A DNA stretch of 64,000 nucleotides from Paenibacillus_G elgii_A (GTDB taxonomy: Bacteria; Bacillota; Bacilli; Paenibacillales; NBRC-103111), in contig JBHJMN010000010.1 in the NCBI GenBank assembly GCA_042219835.1, forward strand, positions 85,734 to 149,733, in the 5' to 3' direction. Positions 18,443 through 26,717 of this stretch are shown one piece after another (the stretch's first letter is position 1; each line of letters opens with the position of its first letter). The position numbers and the translations under genes are program-made. A model generated the notes under the pieces. It ran no database searches and had not been told where the DNA came from. It saw nothing but the letters and a program-made list of their open reading frames with translations.

Positions 18443-19510
18443 TTATTTCGCGTCGTTCATGTTTTCTTTGGTGATTTTTTTGTAAGAGATCCAGACGTAC
18501 TTGCCGTCGGTAATGTCATAGCCGGTGTTTTCTTTGGTCGGCGTCTGGCCTTGCGCGAGCACGTTCGCGATGCTGAAAGCCGCTTTCCCCTGATTCTTCG
18601 CGTCGTTCAGCACGGTGCCGAGCAGCGTGCCTTCTTCGAGCGCTTTGAGCGCAGGCGCCGTGGCGTCAACGCCGACGACCGGAATGAATTTGTTGTCTTT
18701 AAAATAGCCCTTTGCCTTCAATGCTTCGATCGCGCCAAGCGCCATGTCGTCGTTGTTCGCGAAGACGGCTTCGATTTTGTCGCCGTGGGAAGCGAGGAAC
18801 GCGGCCATTTTCTCCTGCCCTTTGACGCGGTCCCACATCGCGGTGTCTTCCGCCAGCTTCTCCACCTTGATCCCGGCGTCCTCGACGGCTTTGATCGCGA
18901 ACTTCGTGCGCAGCTCGGCGTCCTGATGCCCCGGCTCGCCCTTCAGCATGACGTATTGCAGCACGCCGTCCTTGTTTTTATCCGCTGCGGGGTTCGCTTT
19001 GAAGTAATCGACGATGAGCTGACCTTCCATCGTGCCGGACTGCTCCGCTTTCGCGCCGACGTAGTACACCTTATCCCATTTTTTCATGTCGTCGGCGAGC
19101 GGCTCGCGGTTCATGAAAACGACGGGGATGTTCGCGTTTTTCGCTTTGTCGATGATGACGCCGGCTGCGGTGCGGTCGACCGGATTGATGGCGAGCGCAT
19201 TGACCTTTTTCGTAATGAACAGATCGACCTTATCGTTCTGGGTCGGCTGGGAGTTCTGGCTGTCGACGATGTCCGCCTTCGCTTTGCCTTCCGCCGCTTG
19301 GGAAATCGCGTTCCGTACGCCCGTCATAAACGTATCGTCAAATTTGTAAATGGCGACGCCGATGGTCGGATTTTTGCCATTGGCTTCAGACTTGGCAGCG
19401 CCTCCGCCGGTGTTCGCGCCGCCTGCGGGAGCATTGCCGGGACCGGAACAGCCGACGGCGGTTGCAAGCAGGGCTGCCGCGACGATCATGGATACAGCTT
19501 TCTTTTTCAT
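18443..19510 (-). CDS. mglB: Galactose/glucose-type sugar-binding lipoprotein
   Basis: A 355-residue lipoprotein (signal ending LATAVGC) that captures sugar outside the membrane and delivers it to MglC/MglA. The type I periplasmic-binding fold is clear: TIGVAIYKFDDTFMTGVRNA, NALAINPVDRTAAGVIIDKA, IPVVFMNREP, VYYVGAKAEQSGTMEGQLI, AVFANNDDMALGAIEALK, VVGVDATAPALKALEEGTLL. Several of these match the sugar-contacting positions of MglB. A Gly/Ala-rich linker follows the lipid-anchor Cys. First gene of the operon, with AGGAGG before the ATG and a promoter carrying direct repeats that suggests control by the neighbouring response regulator. Confidence 0.92.
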   Translation of the reverse strand: MKKKAVSMIVAAALLATAVGCSGPGNAPAGGANTGGGAAKSEANGKNPTIGVAIYKFDDTFMTGVRNAISQAAEGKAKADIVDSQNSQPTQNDKVDLFITKKVNALAINPVDRTAAGVIIDKAKNANIPVVFMNREPLADDMKKWDKVYYVGAKAEQSGTMEGQLIVDYFKANPAADKNKDGVLQYVMLKGEPGHQDAELRTKFAIKAVEDAGIKVEKLAEDTAMWDRVKGQEKMAAFLASHGDKIEAVFANNDDMALGAIEALKAKGYFKDNKFIPVVGVDATAPALKALEEGTLLGTVLNDAKNQGKAAFSIANVLAQGQTPTKENTGYDITDGKYVWISYKKITKENMNDAK

Positions 19511-19564
19511 AACATCTGACCTCCTGTTTTTTGCGTGACGTTACGTTGAGTTAGCTACGTTCCC

Positions 19565-19633
19565 ATTATCTTGGATTTTCGAAAAAAAACCCATGCAAAA
19601 TCCTCATGTGTTCTATCGAAATCCTCATGTGTT
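19565..19633 (-). promoter_or_regulatory. mglB promoter with a tandem direct-repeat activator site
   Basis: Reading the minus strand, GATAAT (rc of 19565-19570) is a probable -10 about 55 bases before the mglB ATG; there is no good -35. Just upstream lie two identical copies of AACACATGAGGATTT (plus-strand 19598-19612 and 19619-19633), exactly 21 bp apart, that is two helical turns. The near copy would touch the -35 region. This is the expected layout for a dimeric AraC-type response regulator activating a promoter lacking a -35, and such a regulator is encoded in the adjacent operon. Confidence 0.65.
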
Positions 19634-19652
19634 TTGGGAGGGAGGGGAATGC

Positions 19653-19685
19653 AAAAAAACGTCCTTCGGATTCACAAAGGACGTT
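19653..19685 (-). terminator. Terminator of the regulator-kinase-binding-protein operon
   Basis: AACGTCCTT (19659-19667) pairs with AAGGACGTT (19677-19685). On the minus strand the stem is followed by a seven-T run (plus-strand A-run 19653-19659). Confidence 0.85.
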
Positions 19686-19814
19686 CCTTTTATGGGGAGA
19701 GCCAACGATAGCTGTGATATTACGTTTACGATTTTACATTTTCATCCAATTCTTTGATCGTACAATTCCAAAATGTCAAAAGCGACCGCTCATGCGGCCA
19801 CCCTCTCCATTTTT

Positions 19815-20801
19815 TTACTTCACAAAAGGAAACAGCAGCTTCTGGTTGTCCGACCAGAACATGTTGTCTTGATCGATTACCTTCGTTCCGGTATCGAAGC
19901 GGGCGGGCACCTTCTTGCCCTCCAAGGCTTCCACCGCATATTTGACGCCCAGGTAGCCCATGCTGAACGGATTTTGGATAATCGTCGCCTGAATGACGCC
20001 TTCCTGCAGCGATTCGATATTTTCGGCCGTGCTGTCGAACGTGACGGCCTTTACTTTTCCTTCCAGCCCCATCTCCCCAATCGCCCGGACAACCTCGATG
20101 GACGAAACGGCATGCAGCGCGACGATCCCGTCTACAGGCTCCTGCAGGAGCCGACGGATTTGCCGCGCGCACGGAGCGGGGTCCGAGGCGCACTCGACCT
20201 GCTCCACCACCTTCATCTGGCTGTGCTTGGCTAGTTCGTCCAGCACACCCCGCTCCCGCTGCTCGGTCGTCCTCACGCTTGGCTTGAAGCCGATCACCGC
20301 GATGCGCCCCCGGCTCCCGACCAGCGACGCCATTTTGAGCCCCGCCTTGCGTCCGGCCTCGAAGTTGTCGATGCCGATGAAGCTGCGCACCCGCGTCGAG
20401 TCGATCTCCGTATCGATGGCGATGACTGGCATGCCTCGCTCCGCCGCTTGTCCGGCCGCTTCCGCCAGCGCCTGATCGTCGTTGGCCGCCAGGACCAGCG
20501 CAGCCCGCTTATAGTTGACCGCTTCGTTCACGAGCTGAATTTGGCCCCGCACGTCCTCTTCCTGCTCGGGCGCCCCGACCGACAGCTCGACGCCGAACTC
20601 TTTTGCCGCAGCTTCGGCCCCCGTGCGCACCGTTTTCCAATAATCGCTGTTATGCGTCTTCAGAACAAGCGCAACTTGCTTCTTCGGCTCCGCGATGTGC
20701 GGCTCGGTGTTCTCGCTCCCGCAAGACGGAAGCAGCAGGAGGCAGAGCAAGGCTGCAAGCAGCACCGGAACCGCTCGAATCGCTGCGTTTCCGCTTGTCA
20801 T
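19815..20801 (-). CDS. Sugar-binding lipoprotein associated with the two-component system
   Basis: About 328 residues from ATG 20801, which overlaps the kinase stop as ATGA; an earlier in-frame start would lie inside the kinase gene. The lipoprotein signal ends LLLLPSC. A type I periplasmic-binding fold follows: VALVLKTHNSDYWKTVRTGA, AALVLAANDDQALAEAA, MPVIAIDTEIDS, SFIGIDNFEAGRKAG, VKAVTFDSTAENIESLQEG. It resembles YtfQ/RbsB-type sugar receptors. Translational coupling to the sensor kinase suggests it presents a sugar to the kinase as a co-receptor, or acts as an extra receptor for the transporter. The ligand is unknown. Confidence 0.85.
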   Translation of the reverse strand: MTSGNAAIRAVPVLLAALLCLLLLPSCGSENTEPHIAEPKKQVALVLKTHNSDYWKTVRTGAEAAAKEFGVELSVGAPEQEEDVRGQIQLVNEAVNYKRAALVLAANDDQALAEAAGQAAERGMPVIAIDTEIDSTRVRSFIGIDNFEAGRKAGLKMASLVGSRGRIAVIGFKPSVRTTEQRERGVLDELAKHSQMKVVEQVECASDPAPCARQIRRLLQEPVDGIVALHAVSSIEVVRAIGEMGLEGKVKAVTFDSTAENIESLQEGVIQATIIQNPFSMGYLGVKYAVEALEGKKVPARFDTGTKVIDQDNMFWSDNQKLLFPFVK

Positions 20802-22594
20802 CGCTCCTCCGCCCCTTCCGTTCGAATCACCGGAAGCCACATCGTCACCGTGGTGCCTTCCTCCAGCCGGCTCTCGATCTCCAGCCCGTAGGCTTCGCCG
20901 TAGCCAAGCCGGATACGCTCATGCACGTTGCGAAGGCCGACGGAAGAGCCTTCGCCGCTTGCCGCCTCGCCCGTCAGCAGCCGTTCCAGCTTGTCCGCCG
21001 GGATGCCGAGCCCGTTGTCGATGATCTGCAGCCGCACCTTTTCCCCGGCGAATTCGGCGGTGATCCGAATGAAGCCTTCATCCGCCATCATTTCGATACC
21101 GTGGTAGATCGCGTTCTCCACGATCGGCTGCAAAATCAGCTTCAGCGTCCGGCAGCCCAGGACCTCCGGCTCCGCTTCGATCGCGAACTCAAATTTGTTC
21201 TTGTACCGCATCTTCTGGATGATCAAATAATTGCGGACATGCTCCAGCTCGTCCTGCACAGAGATGATGGTCTGGCCTTTACTGAGGCTGATGCGGAAAA
21301 ATTTCGACAGCGCCGTAATCATCGTAATGACCTCTTCGCTCTTGCCTCCGCCAGCCAGCCGCACGACGGAATTCAGCGTATTATACAGAAAATGCGGGTG
21401 AATCTGCGCATGCAGCACTTCAAGCTCGCCCTTACGCTTCGCTTCCTGCTCGCGGATGATTTGGCCCATCAGCTCGCGGATGCGGGCCACCATATAATTG
21501 AACCGGCGCGACAGCCGTCCTACCTCGTCGTCGCCCTGCACCTGGATGTGAATATCGAACACTCCCTGCTCCACCTTGCTCATTGAACGCTCCAGCCGGC
21601 GGATCGGCTGCGAAATTTTGGCCGACATGAACGCCGAGATCAGCAGCACGAAGACGACGACAAACAGCAGCAGCCAGGCGATGAAGCCGCCGATTTCCTT
21701 TTTGGCAGTCACAATTTCGTCCATATAAGAAACGCCGATGATTTTCCAGCCGATGTTGTTGACCGTTGCGATGGTGATCAGCCGCTTGTCGCCGCTGGAG
21801 GAATCGAGATAGTTGCCGTACGTGTATTTGAGCGCCTGTTCCACATTTTCGTATTTCAGGCCGATATAAATGAGCTGCTGCTGAGGGTGGTACACGATAT
21901 TGCCTGCGGACTCGTCAATGATGTATACGTAGCCTTTCTTCCCCAGGCTGACCCGACGGCACAGGTCGTCGATCGTTTTGAAGTTGAAATCGACGAGCAG
22001 CACGGCGTTCCGCTTCTCGCCGCCGCGTTCGATCGTAATCTGCTTGCTCATGGACACGACCCACGTGTATTTGCCCTTATACAAATTCTGGATGTGCGGC
22101 AGCGAGAAGGTCAGATGGTTCGGGTTTTCCAGCGCCGTCTTGAACCAGCTCTGCTCGGTCAGCTTCGTGTTCTTGCGCATCTCCATGACCGGAAGCCCCG
22201 CCATCGGCTCGCCGTCTGCTGTAAACAGCGCCATCGATACGATATCCGTGCGGCTGTCCAGTATCGTGCCGAGCTGCTCGGTCAGCCGTCCTTCTCCCGA
22301 TACGAAGGAATTCATCCGCACCTTTTGCTCCACGGTTTGAAACACCTGCGACATATTTTGCAAGTAGATTTCGAGGTTGTATTTGACCTGCGCGACGATC
22401 TGTTCATTGCTGAGAAACGTATTCTGCTCCGCCGTCTTCGTAAATTTGTTGTACAGCATCACGCTGACGAACGCCATCACAAGCAGCGTCAGCAGCGTAA
22501 ACGACGCGGTGATGATCACCTGAATGCTCTTGACCTTCCACGTATAAACAACGGATGCAGCCATCCGCCGAAGCCCTCGGGCCACCCGCTTCAT
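20798..22594 (-). CDS. YesM-type sensor histidine kinase
   Basis: A 598-residue membrane kinase of the LytS/YesM class. Transmembrane helices lie at about residues 24-48 and 302-322, with a large extracellular sensor (dCache/Cache-like) between. A HAMP domain follows (about 325-375), then a His_kinase domain with phospho-acceptor HPHFLYNTLNSVVRL, an N-box LQPIVENAIYHGIE, and G-box segments DNGLGIP and GSSVGLRNVHERIRLGYG. It autophosphorylates and passes phosphate to the coupled response regulator. ATG 22594 overlaps the regulator stop (ATGA), and its own stop overlaps the binding-protein start, so all three genes are translationally coupled. Confidence 0.92.
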   Translation of the reverse strand: MKRVARGLRRMAASVVYTWKVKSIQVIITASFTLLTLLVMAFVSVMLYNKFTKTAEQNTFLSNEQIVAQVKYNLEIYLQNMSQVFQTVEQKVRMNSFVSGEGRLTEQLGTILDSRTDIVSMALFTADGEPMAGLPVMEMRKNTKLTEQSWFKTALENPNHLTFSLPHIQNLYKGKYTWVVSMSKQITIERGGEKRNAVLLVDFNFKTIDDLCRRVSLGKKGYVYIIDESAGNIVYHPQQQLIYIGLKYENVEQALKYTYGNYLDSSSGDKRLITIATVNNIGWKIIGVSYMDEIVTAKKEIGGFIAWLLLFVVVFVLLISAFMSAKISQPIRRLERSMSKVEQGVFDIHIQVQGDDEVGRLSRRFNYMVARIRELMGQIIREQEAKRKGELEVLHAQIHPHFLYNTLNSVVRLAGGGKSEEVITMITALSKFFRISLSKGQTIISVQDELEHVRNYLIIQKMRYKNKFEFAIEAEPEVLGCRTLKLILQPIVENAIYHGIEMMADEGFIRITAEFAGEKVRLQIIDNGLGIPADKLERLLTGEAASGEGSSVGLRNVHERIRLGYGEAYGLEIESRLEEGTTVTMWLPVIRTEGAEER

Positions 22595-24246
22595 CCGCGC
22601 TGTCCCTCCATGGCGGCGCTCCGGTATTCCTTCGGCGAGACGCCGACATGCTTGCGGAAGCTGAAGCTGAAGTAGTTCGGCTCCGCATACCCGACCCGCC
22701 CGGCGATCTCGAACGCTTTAAGATCGGTCGTCCGCAGCAGCTCCTTCGCCGCTTCCATCCGAATGTGCATCAGGTAGTTCACGAACGTCATTTTCGCTTC
22801 TTTCTTGAAAATGCTGCTGAAATAACCGGCGCTGATATGCAGATGGCCGCATACTTTCTGGATCGAAATGTCGGTTTCGTGGTAATGGCGCTTCGTATAG
22901 TCGATCGCCTGCTCCACCAACGATTTGTACGTATACTGCCGCTGGCTCGCGATGCTGTTCATAATGCTTGTGCACAGCCCGAGAATGCGGTTCTTCGCTT
23001 CCTGCAAGCTTGTGAACTTGTGCAGCTCCGCGAAAGGTATGAAGTCCGGCCCGAGCACCGCTTCCAAGTCGACATTCGCGTCTTTGGCCGCTTTAAGTAT
23101 GGCGGTTAGCATTTCCATCAAATAAATCTGGTAATCCTTGAACGACACCTGCGTTTCGCCGATGCCGTGAAACAAGCCATCCACCGTCTCCTGAATTTCC
23201 TGCGAGGTGCCGACCTTCAGACAGCGGATCAGCGCATGCTCCTTCAATTCGTCGAAACGCAGCTTCTCGACGAAACGCGTCTCCACATCGTCGATGCAAA
23301 TGATCCGGTTGCCCCCGAGAATGCCGCGGTAATCGAGCGCCAATACCGCATCCTTATATGAATAGGACACATCCGTTAATTCGCCGCATACGGTGCCGAC
23401 GCCGATCGTGACGGTAAATTTCAAATATTTCGCAATGCTCTGCCGGATATCCTCCAGTGCAGTAAGCGTTTTCTTAAGTGCGGAAGCTTCGCCCTCCGTC
23501 CCCTGACCGGTTACCGTCAAAAGCACCAAGTAATCGTTATGCAAAAACACCCGCCCCAAGCGGTGCTTCTCGACGATTTCTTCGGCAATGTTCAGCACGG
23601 CGAAGCGTTTCAGCTCCGTGTCCTTCGAGACTTTGAGCGAGGCTTCGGCTGCCCCCTCCGTGTCCTCGCTGTCGCCCGTATCCATGCTGATGACGGATAC
23701 GACGTAGGCGTCCGCCGCCAGCCCCAGATTGTAGCTGCGGCACTTCTCCTCGATTTCGTGCCGCGGCAGCTTCCGCGCAACCAGCGAGGCGAGGAAAACC
23801 TCGCGCAGCACGGGCAGACTTCTACGGTAATGCTCCTGCAGCGTCTGGACGTTTTCCTTCTCCGCCGCTTCTTCGTCAATCCGGCGCTTGATCTTCACCA
23901 GCACGTCGATCAGCTCCTGCGCCGAATACGGCTTGAGCACATATTCGTCGATATGCAGCTTGACCGCTTTTTGCGCATATTCGAACTCGTCGAAGCCGGT
24001 CAGGATGACGATCTTCGTCGCTTCGTACCGCTGCCTGATCCACGCCGCGAGCTGCAGCCCGTCCATAAACGGCATTCGGATGTCGGTGACGACGACGTCC
24101 GGCGCCTGCCGTTCAAACAGCTCCGCCGCCTCCTGACCGTTTTCCGCGGTTTCGATCACTTCGAATCCATGGCGGGCCCAGTCAATCTCCCGCAGGATGC
24201 CTTCGCGCACATCTTCTTCGTCTTCCACAAGCATAAGCTTATACAT
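22591..24246 (-). CDS. YesN-type response regulator with AraC DNA-binding domain
   Basis: A 551-residue regulator from ATG 24246 (start MYKLMLVEDEEDVREGI); the reading upstream lacks a ribosome site and is rejected. The receiver domain (1-120) has the acidic pair ED, phospho-acceptor Asp in VVVTDIRMPFMDG, the Thr of ILTGFDEFEYA and the Lys of VLKPYS. A central 120-440 region of the YesN type follows, then an AraC double helix-turn-helix at the C-terminus (ISIQKVCGHLHISAGYFSSI; AFEIAGRVGYAEPNYFSFSF). It probably activates mglB through the two 15-bp direct repeats upstream of that gene. First gene of its operon. Confidence 0.92.
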   Translation of the reverse strand: MYKLMLVEDEEDVREGILREIDWARHGFEVIETAENGQEAAELFERQAPDVVVTDIRMPFMDGLQLAAWIRQRYEATKIVILTGFDEFEYAQKAVKLHIDEYVLKPYSAQELIDVLVKIKRRIDEEAAEKENVQTLQEHYRRSLPVLREVFLASLVARKLPRHEIEEKCRSYNLGLAADAYVVSVISMDTGDSEDTEGAAEASLKVSKDTELKRFAVLNIAEEIVEKHRLGRVFLHNDYLVLLTVTGQGTEGEASALKKTLTALEDIRQSIAKYLKFTVTIGVGTVCGELTDVSYSYKDAVLALDYRGILGGNRIICIDDVETRFVEKLRFDELKEHALIRCLKVGTSQEIQETVDGLFHGIGETQVSFKDYQIYLMEMLTAILKAAKDANVDLEAVLGPDFIPFAELHKFTSLQEAKNRILGLCTSIMNSIASQRQYTYKSLVEQAIDYTKRHYHETDISIQKVCGHLHISAGYFSSIFKKEAKMTFVNYLMHIRMEAAKELLRTTDLKAFEIAGRVGYAEPNYFSFSFRKHVGVSPKEYRSAAMEGQRG

Positions 24247-24386
24247 CGGTCGCAGCCTCGCTTCGTTACGCCTCAAGCGGGAACCGGCGTTCCCGGCTTC
24301 GGCGGTACGGAATATTATGACAACAAATATACCAGTAGGGCGCCCCGTTTGAAAAGTGAAGGAGATAGGTGCTGCGCCAAGTCCCG

Positions 24387-25007
24387 CTACTTCCGGCACA
24401 CCGCTACGCCGATAAAATACCGAATGCCGTCCCTCGGCTTCTCGAAGGTCACGCCCCGCTGGTAGTAAATGTCCACCTCGGCAAAGCCGGTGAACAACTC
24501 CTCGAACTGCTCCGGTGTGAGCTGGTGAACGTGAAACGGTTCGCTGGTCGGCATGCCCCGCCCCCGGCCGAACGGGCTGGACAGAACCAGAATTCCCCCG
24601 GGCTTCAGCATGCGGTAAAGGTTGTCTATGAACGTCCTGTCGTCCTTCAGGTGCTCAATCGTTTCAAAGCTCAAGATCGTATCGAACTGGCCGAGCCGCT
24701 CCGGAAGCTCCGGGTCGGTCGCGTCCCCTTGCACATACGTCACCTTCTGATGATGATACTCCCGACTTGCATATCGTAGCGTCTCTTCATCGTTGTCAAC
24801 GGCGACGATTTCCGTCACTTCCCGTTTCCGCTCCTTGGCCGTCATATGGCTTCCGTATCCGGTTCCGCACGCAATATCCAGCACCCGTCCCTGCGCATAA
24901 GGAGCGGCAAAATAATATCTCGCGATATGCTCCAGCAGCATGCCGTTCGTCGGCTTCATCTGCTTGGGAATAATTCGTTCCCCCGTCCATTCGAGCATCT
25001 TCGTCAC
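24387..25007 (-). CDS. Class I SAM-dependent methyltransferase
   Basis: A 206-residue methyltransferase. Motif I VLDIACGTGYGSHM binds S-adenosylmethionine, the acidic motif II is IVAVDNDEETLRYA, then YVQGDATDPELPE, and FDTILSFETIEHLKD (motif IV) precedes LKPGGILVLSSPFGRG. The N-terminal GERIIPKQMKPTNGMLLEHI is typical of small Bacillales methyltransferases of unknown substrate. It lies after ydjO, separated by a terminator. Confidence 0.85.
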   Translation of the reverse strand: MTKMLEWTGERIIPKQMKPTNGMLLEHIARYYFAAPYAQGRVLDIACGTGYGSHMTAKERKREVTEIVAVDNDEETLRYASREYHHQKVTYVQGDATDPELPERLGQFDTILSFETIEHLKDDRTFIDNLYRMLKPGGILVLSSPFGRGRGMPTSEPFHVHQLTPEQFEELFTGFAEVDIYYQRGVTFEKPRDGIRYFIGVAVCRK

Positions 25008-25021
25008 CTCACTCGAAACCT

Positions 25022-25062
25022 AAAAAGACCGCTCATCCAAGTTAACAACTTGAACGGCGGCT
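25022..25062 (-). terminator. Terminator after the YdjO-like gene
   Basis: On the minus strand CCGTTCAAGT and ACTTGGATGAGCGG form an imperfect stem around TGTTA, followed by TCTTTTT. Confidence 0.6.
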
Positions 25063-25075
25063 GTCAAATGCGTGC

Positions 25076-25303
25076 CTATTCCTCTTGGCCGGCGTTAGCC
25101 GGACGCTGATCCAGCGTCGAGTTTACGATCACCGGCAGCATTCTCGTATCGCTGACCATGGGGGACTGGCACAACGGACACGTCGGGTTATGCTCGAACA
25201 TAAAATTGTCCCGCATCCACCCGTTGCAATCTTCTTTTGTACAGGACCAGATCTTGGTCTCTTCTTTGGGGATCTCCTCAAACATCTTTTTACGATAATT
25301 CAT
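25076..25303 (-). CDS. Cold-inducible YdjO-like zinc protein
   Basis: A 75-residue protein from ATG 25303, seven bases after AAGGGG; the ATG six bases earlier is too close to the ribosome site. It contains WSCTKEDCNGWMRDNF and PTCPLCQSPM, four cysteines in a zinc-ribbon pattern. This family is annotated as cold-inducible YdjO-related in Paenibacillaceae and is often found beside cspA, as here. Exact function unknown. Confidence 0.75.
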   Translation of the reverse strand: MNYRKKMFEEIPKEETKIWSCTKEDCNGWMRDNFMFEHNPTCPLCQSPMVSDTRMLPVIVNSTLDQRPANAGQEE

Positions 25304-25338
25304 GGCCATTCCCCTTTCCGATCTCAATACTAAAAGAA

Positions 25339-25368
25339 AAACCGCCCCTAACTTGCGTTAAGAGCGGG
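25339..25368 (-). terminator. Terminator of the cold-shock gene
   Basis: On the minus strand a stem with internal mismatches (GTTAAC core region and CCGC/GCGG ends) is followed by TTTTTC. It lies 9 bases after the csp stop. Confidence 0.6.
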
Positions 25369-25376
25369 CTTGCTGC

Positions 25377-25580
25377 TTAGTAAACTTTGACTACGTTCTC
25401 GGCTTGCGGTCCGCGGTTGCCTTGAACAACGTTGAATTCAACGCGTTGGCCTTCGTCCAGGGACTTGAAGCCTTCGCCTTGGATCGCGCTGAAATGCACG
25501 AATACGTCGTTGCCGCCTTCAACTTCGATAAAGCCGTAGCCTTTCTCTGCGTTAAACCATTTTACTGTACCTGTTTGCAT
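25377..25580 (-). CDS. Major cold-shock protein (CspA/CspB family)
   Basis: A 67-residue OB-fold RNA chaperone from ATG 25580; the longer in-frame reading is leader sequence. RNP1 KGYGFIEV and RNP2 VFVHFSAI are both present, and MQTGTVKWFNAEKGYGFI is the canonical N-terminus. It binds single-stranded RNA and keeps mRNAs unfolded in the cold. The message has a long, strongly structured leader, typical of cold-shock genes whose translation is temperature-controlled. Confidence 0.96.
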   Translation of the reverse strand: MQTGTVKWFNAEKGYGFIEVEGGNDVFVHFSAIQGEGFKSLDEGQRVEFNVVQGNRGPQAENVVKVY

Positions 25581-25635
25581 GGGTGTGACCTCCACTAAAT
25601 TAATATTAATATGCTCATTTTTAACCAAAATTAAA

Positions 25636-25696
25636 AAATTCACACATTGAAAAAAGTATCATGTAAAAAATGTCACCTTTTTCAATATGTGAATTT
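25636..25696 (-). promoter_or_regulatory. Long inverted repeat in the csp leader/promoter region
   Basis: Two 19-nt arms (25636-25654 and 25678-25696) are complementary except for one central C-A mismatch, around a 23-nt loop. The arms hold AAATTCACA and TGTGAATTT. On the minus strand a TATAAA-like -10 lies just upstream, so the arms would form a hairpin at the 5' end of the mRNA; a second possible promoter (TTGAAA and GATACT) lies within it. It could act as an RNA thermometer or a protein operator. Confidence 0.5.
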
Positions 25697-25882
25697 CGGT
25701 TTCATTTATAACATTGTTTTTATTTTACCACATTCCGTACTTAAAGGCAAATATCCCCGTGGAACAAAATAAAGTTGGAATTCTAAAGATTTTTTTAGAA
25801 AAGAACACTAACTTTTGGCGAGGTCCCTGCCGATAGACTGAAAGGAAAGTCAAATTTTACTGTTGTTAATGGAGGAATTGCT

Positions 25883-26119
25883 GTGGATTACAATGCACCA
25901 CAAAATCAGGAAAAGAGTTCTAAAAGCTTTGTAGGCACGTTGCTTCTTGCCTTCTTCTTTGGGTCGCTTGGCATGCATCGCTTCTACGCAGGCAAGGTCG
26001 GAACCGCTATCCTCATGATTTTTACCTTGGGCGGCTTCGGTATCTGGACATTGATTGATTTTATCATGATCGCCGTTGGGCGTTTTACCGATTCTGAAGG
26101 AAAGCTGATCAAAAATTAA
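25883..26119 (+). CDS. TM2-domain protein
   Basis: A 78-residue protein from GTG 25883 after GGAGG (25871-25875). The TM2 pattern is complete: a first helix FVGTLLLAFFFGSLGMHRFY, the charged loop AGKVGTA, then a second helix AILMIFTLGGFGIWTLIDFI and a short tail. TM2 proteins are small two-helix membrane proteins of unknown role. A TTCTAAA/TTTAGAA palindrome (about 25779-25799) lies in the 5' region; a strong terminator follows the gene. Confidence 0.85.
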   Translation: MDYNAPQNQEKSSKSFVGTLLLAFFFGSLGMHRFYAGKVGTAILMIFTLGGFGIWTLIDFIMIAVGRFTDSEGKLIKN

Positions 26120-26145
26120 TTCCCATTGCCTCAATTTTTGTACAG

Positions 26146-26172
26146 AAAACTGCTGCTGCGCGGCAGTTTTTT
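26146..26172 (+). terminator. Terminator of the TM2 gene
   Basis: AAAACTGC (26146-26153) pairs with GCAGTTTT (26163-26170), followed by T residues. Confidence 0.75.
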
Positions 26173-26478
26173 GCATTCGCGCTTGTCCGGGAATTAGAGG
26201 GTCGCCGCGATATGTTTTTACAAGTTTGCTTCCTATACCGTTACGCCGGCTTAGTGTGAATTATTCTGTTTGTTTCGTTTTGTAATCTAATTGAAATATA
26301 ATTATCATCGTTCTTTAATGTTCGCAGGCTATAATAATCCTTGACCCCCTTTTTAATATATAAAACCTTTAGACCCACAGCCCGTTGCTTGTGGGTCTCT
26401 TTCTGTCTACGGTCAAATTTAACAAATATTGGAATAATAAAGAACCAAACCCATGGAAATGAAATTCCCAAATCCCGA

Positions 26479-26576
26479 TGTGCATAACCTATTCTGTGAA
26501 TATGTGAATAACAAAAGCCAATAGGCGGTTTTTTTCGTGCATAGGCTGTTTATTGTGTGTATAACTCCGTGGATAA
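26479..26576 (+). other. DnaA-box-like cluster, copy 1
   Basis: The 598-bp gap after the TM2 gene has no supported gene. It holds five same-orientation 9-mers matching the reverse complement of the DnaA box (TGTGNATAA): TGTGCATAA 26479, TGTGAATAT 26495, TGTGAATAA 26503, TGTGTATAA 26556 and CGTGGATAA 26568. Three are perfect and two have one mismatch. A short imperfect inverted repeat (AGCC...GGCT) lies between boxes 3 and 4. The same layout recurs at 32411-32508. Function as a DnaA-binding locus is inferred. Confidence 0.55.
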
Positions 26577-26651
26577 CTATGTACCCGCGCCGGAAATTCA
26601 CCCAAAAGCAGGACACCTAATTGGTAATTGGCATAGCTTCAACCATGGCAA

Positions 26652-26706
26652 AAAAGACTTCTTCCCCCAGAACGCCTATGCGATACCTAAGGTCATGAAG
26701 TCTTTT
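26652..26706. terminator. Bidirectional terminator-like hairpin
   Basis: AAAAGACTTC (26652-26661) and GAAGTCTTTT (26697-26706) are perfect inverted arms with T-runs on both strands. It closes the gene at 26718-27188 on the minus strand. Confidence 0.65.
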
Positions 26707-26717
26707 CCACAATCGTA

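Noticed and set aside
18413..19519. Long plus-strand ORF (368 codons) opposite mglB
   Set aside because: Antisense shadow of a strongly conserved GC-rich gene; no start signal and low-complexity Arg/Val composition.
20603..21586. 327-codon plus-strand ORF opposite the sensor kinase
   Set aside because: Shadow frame of the kinase and binding-protein genes; no family features.
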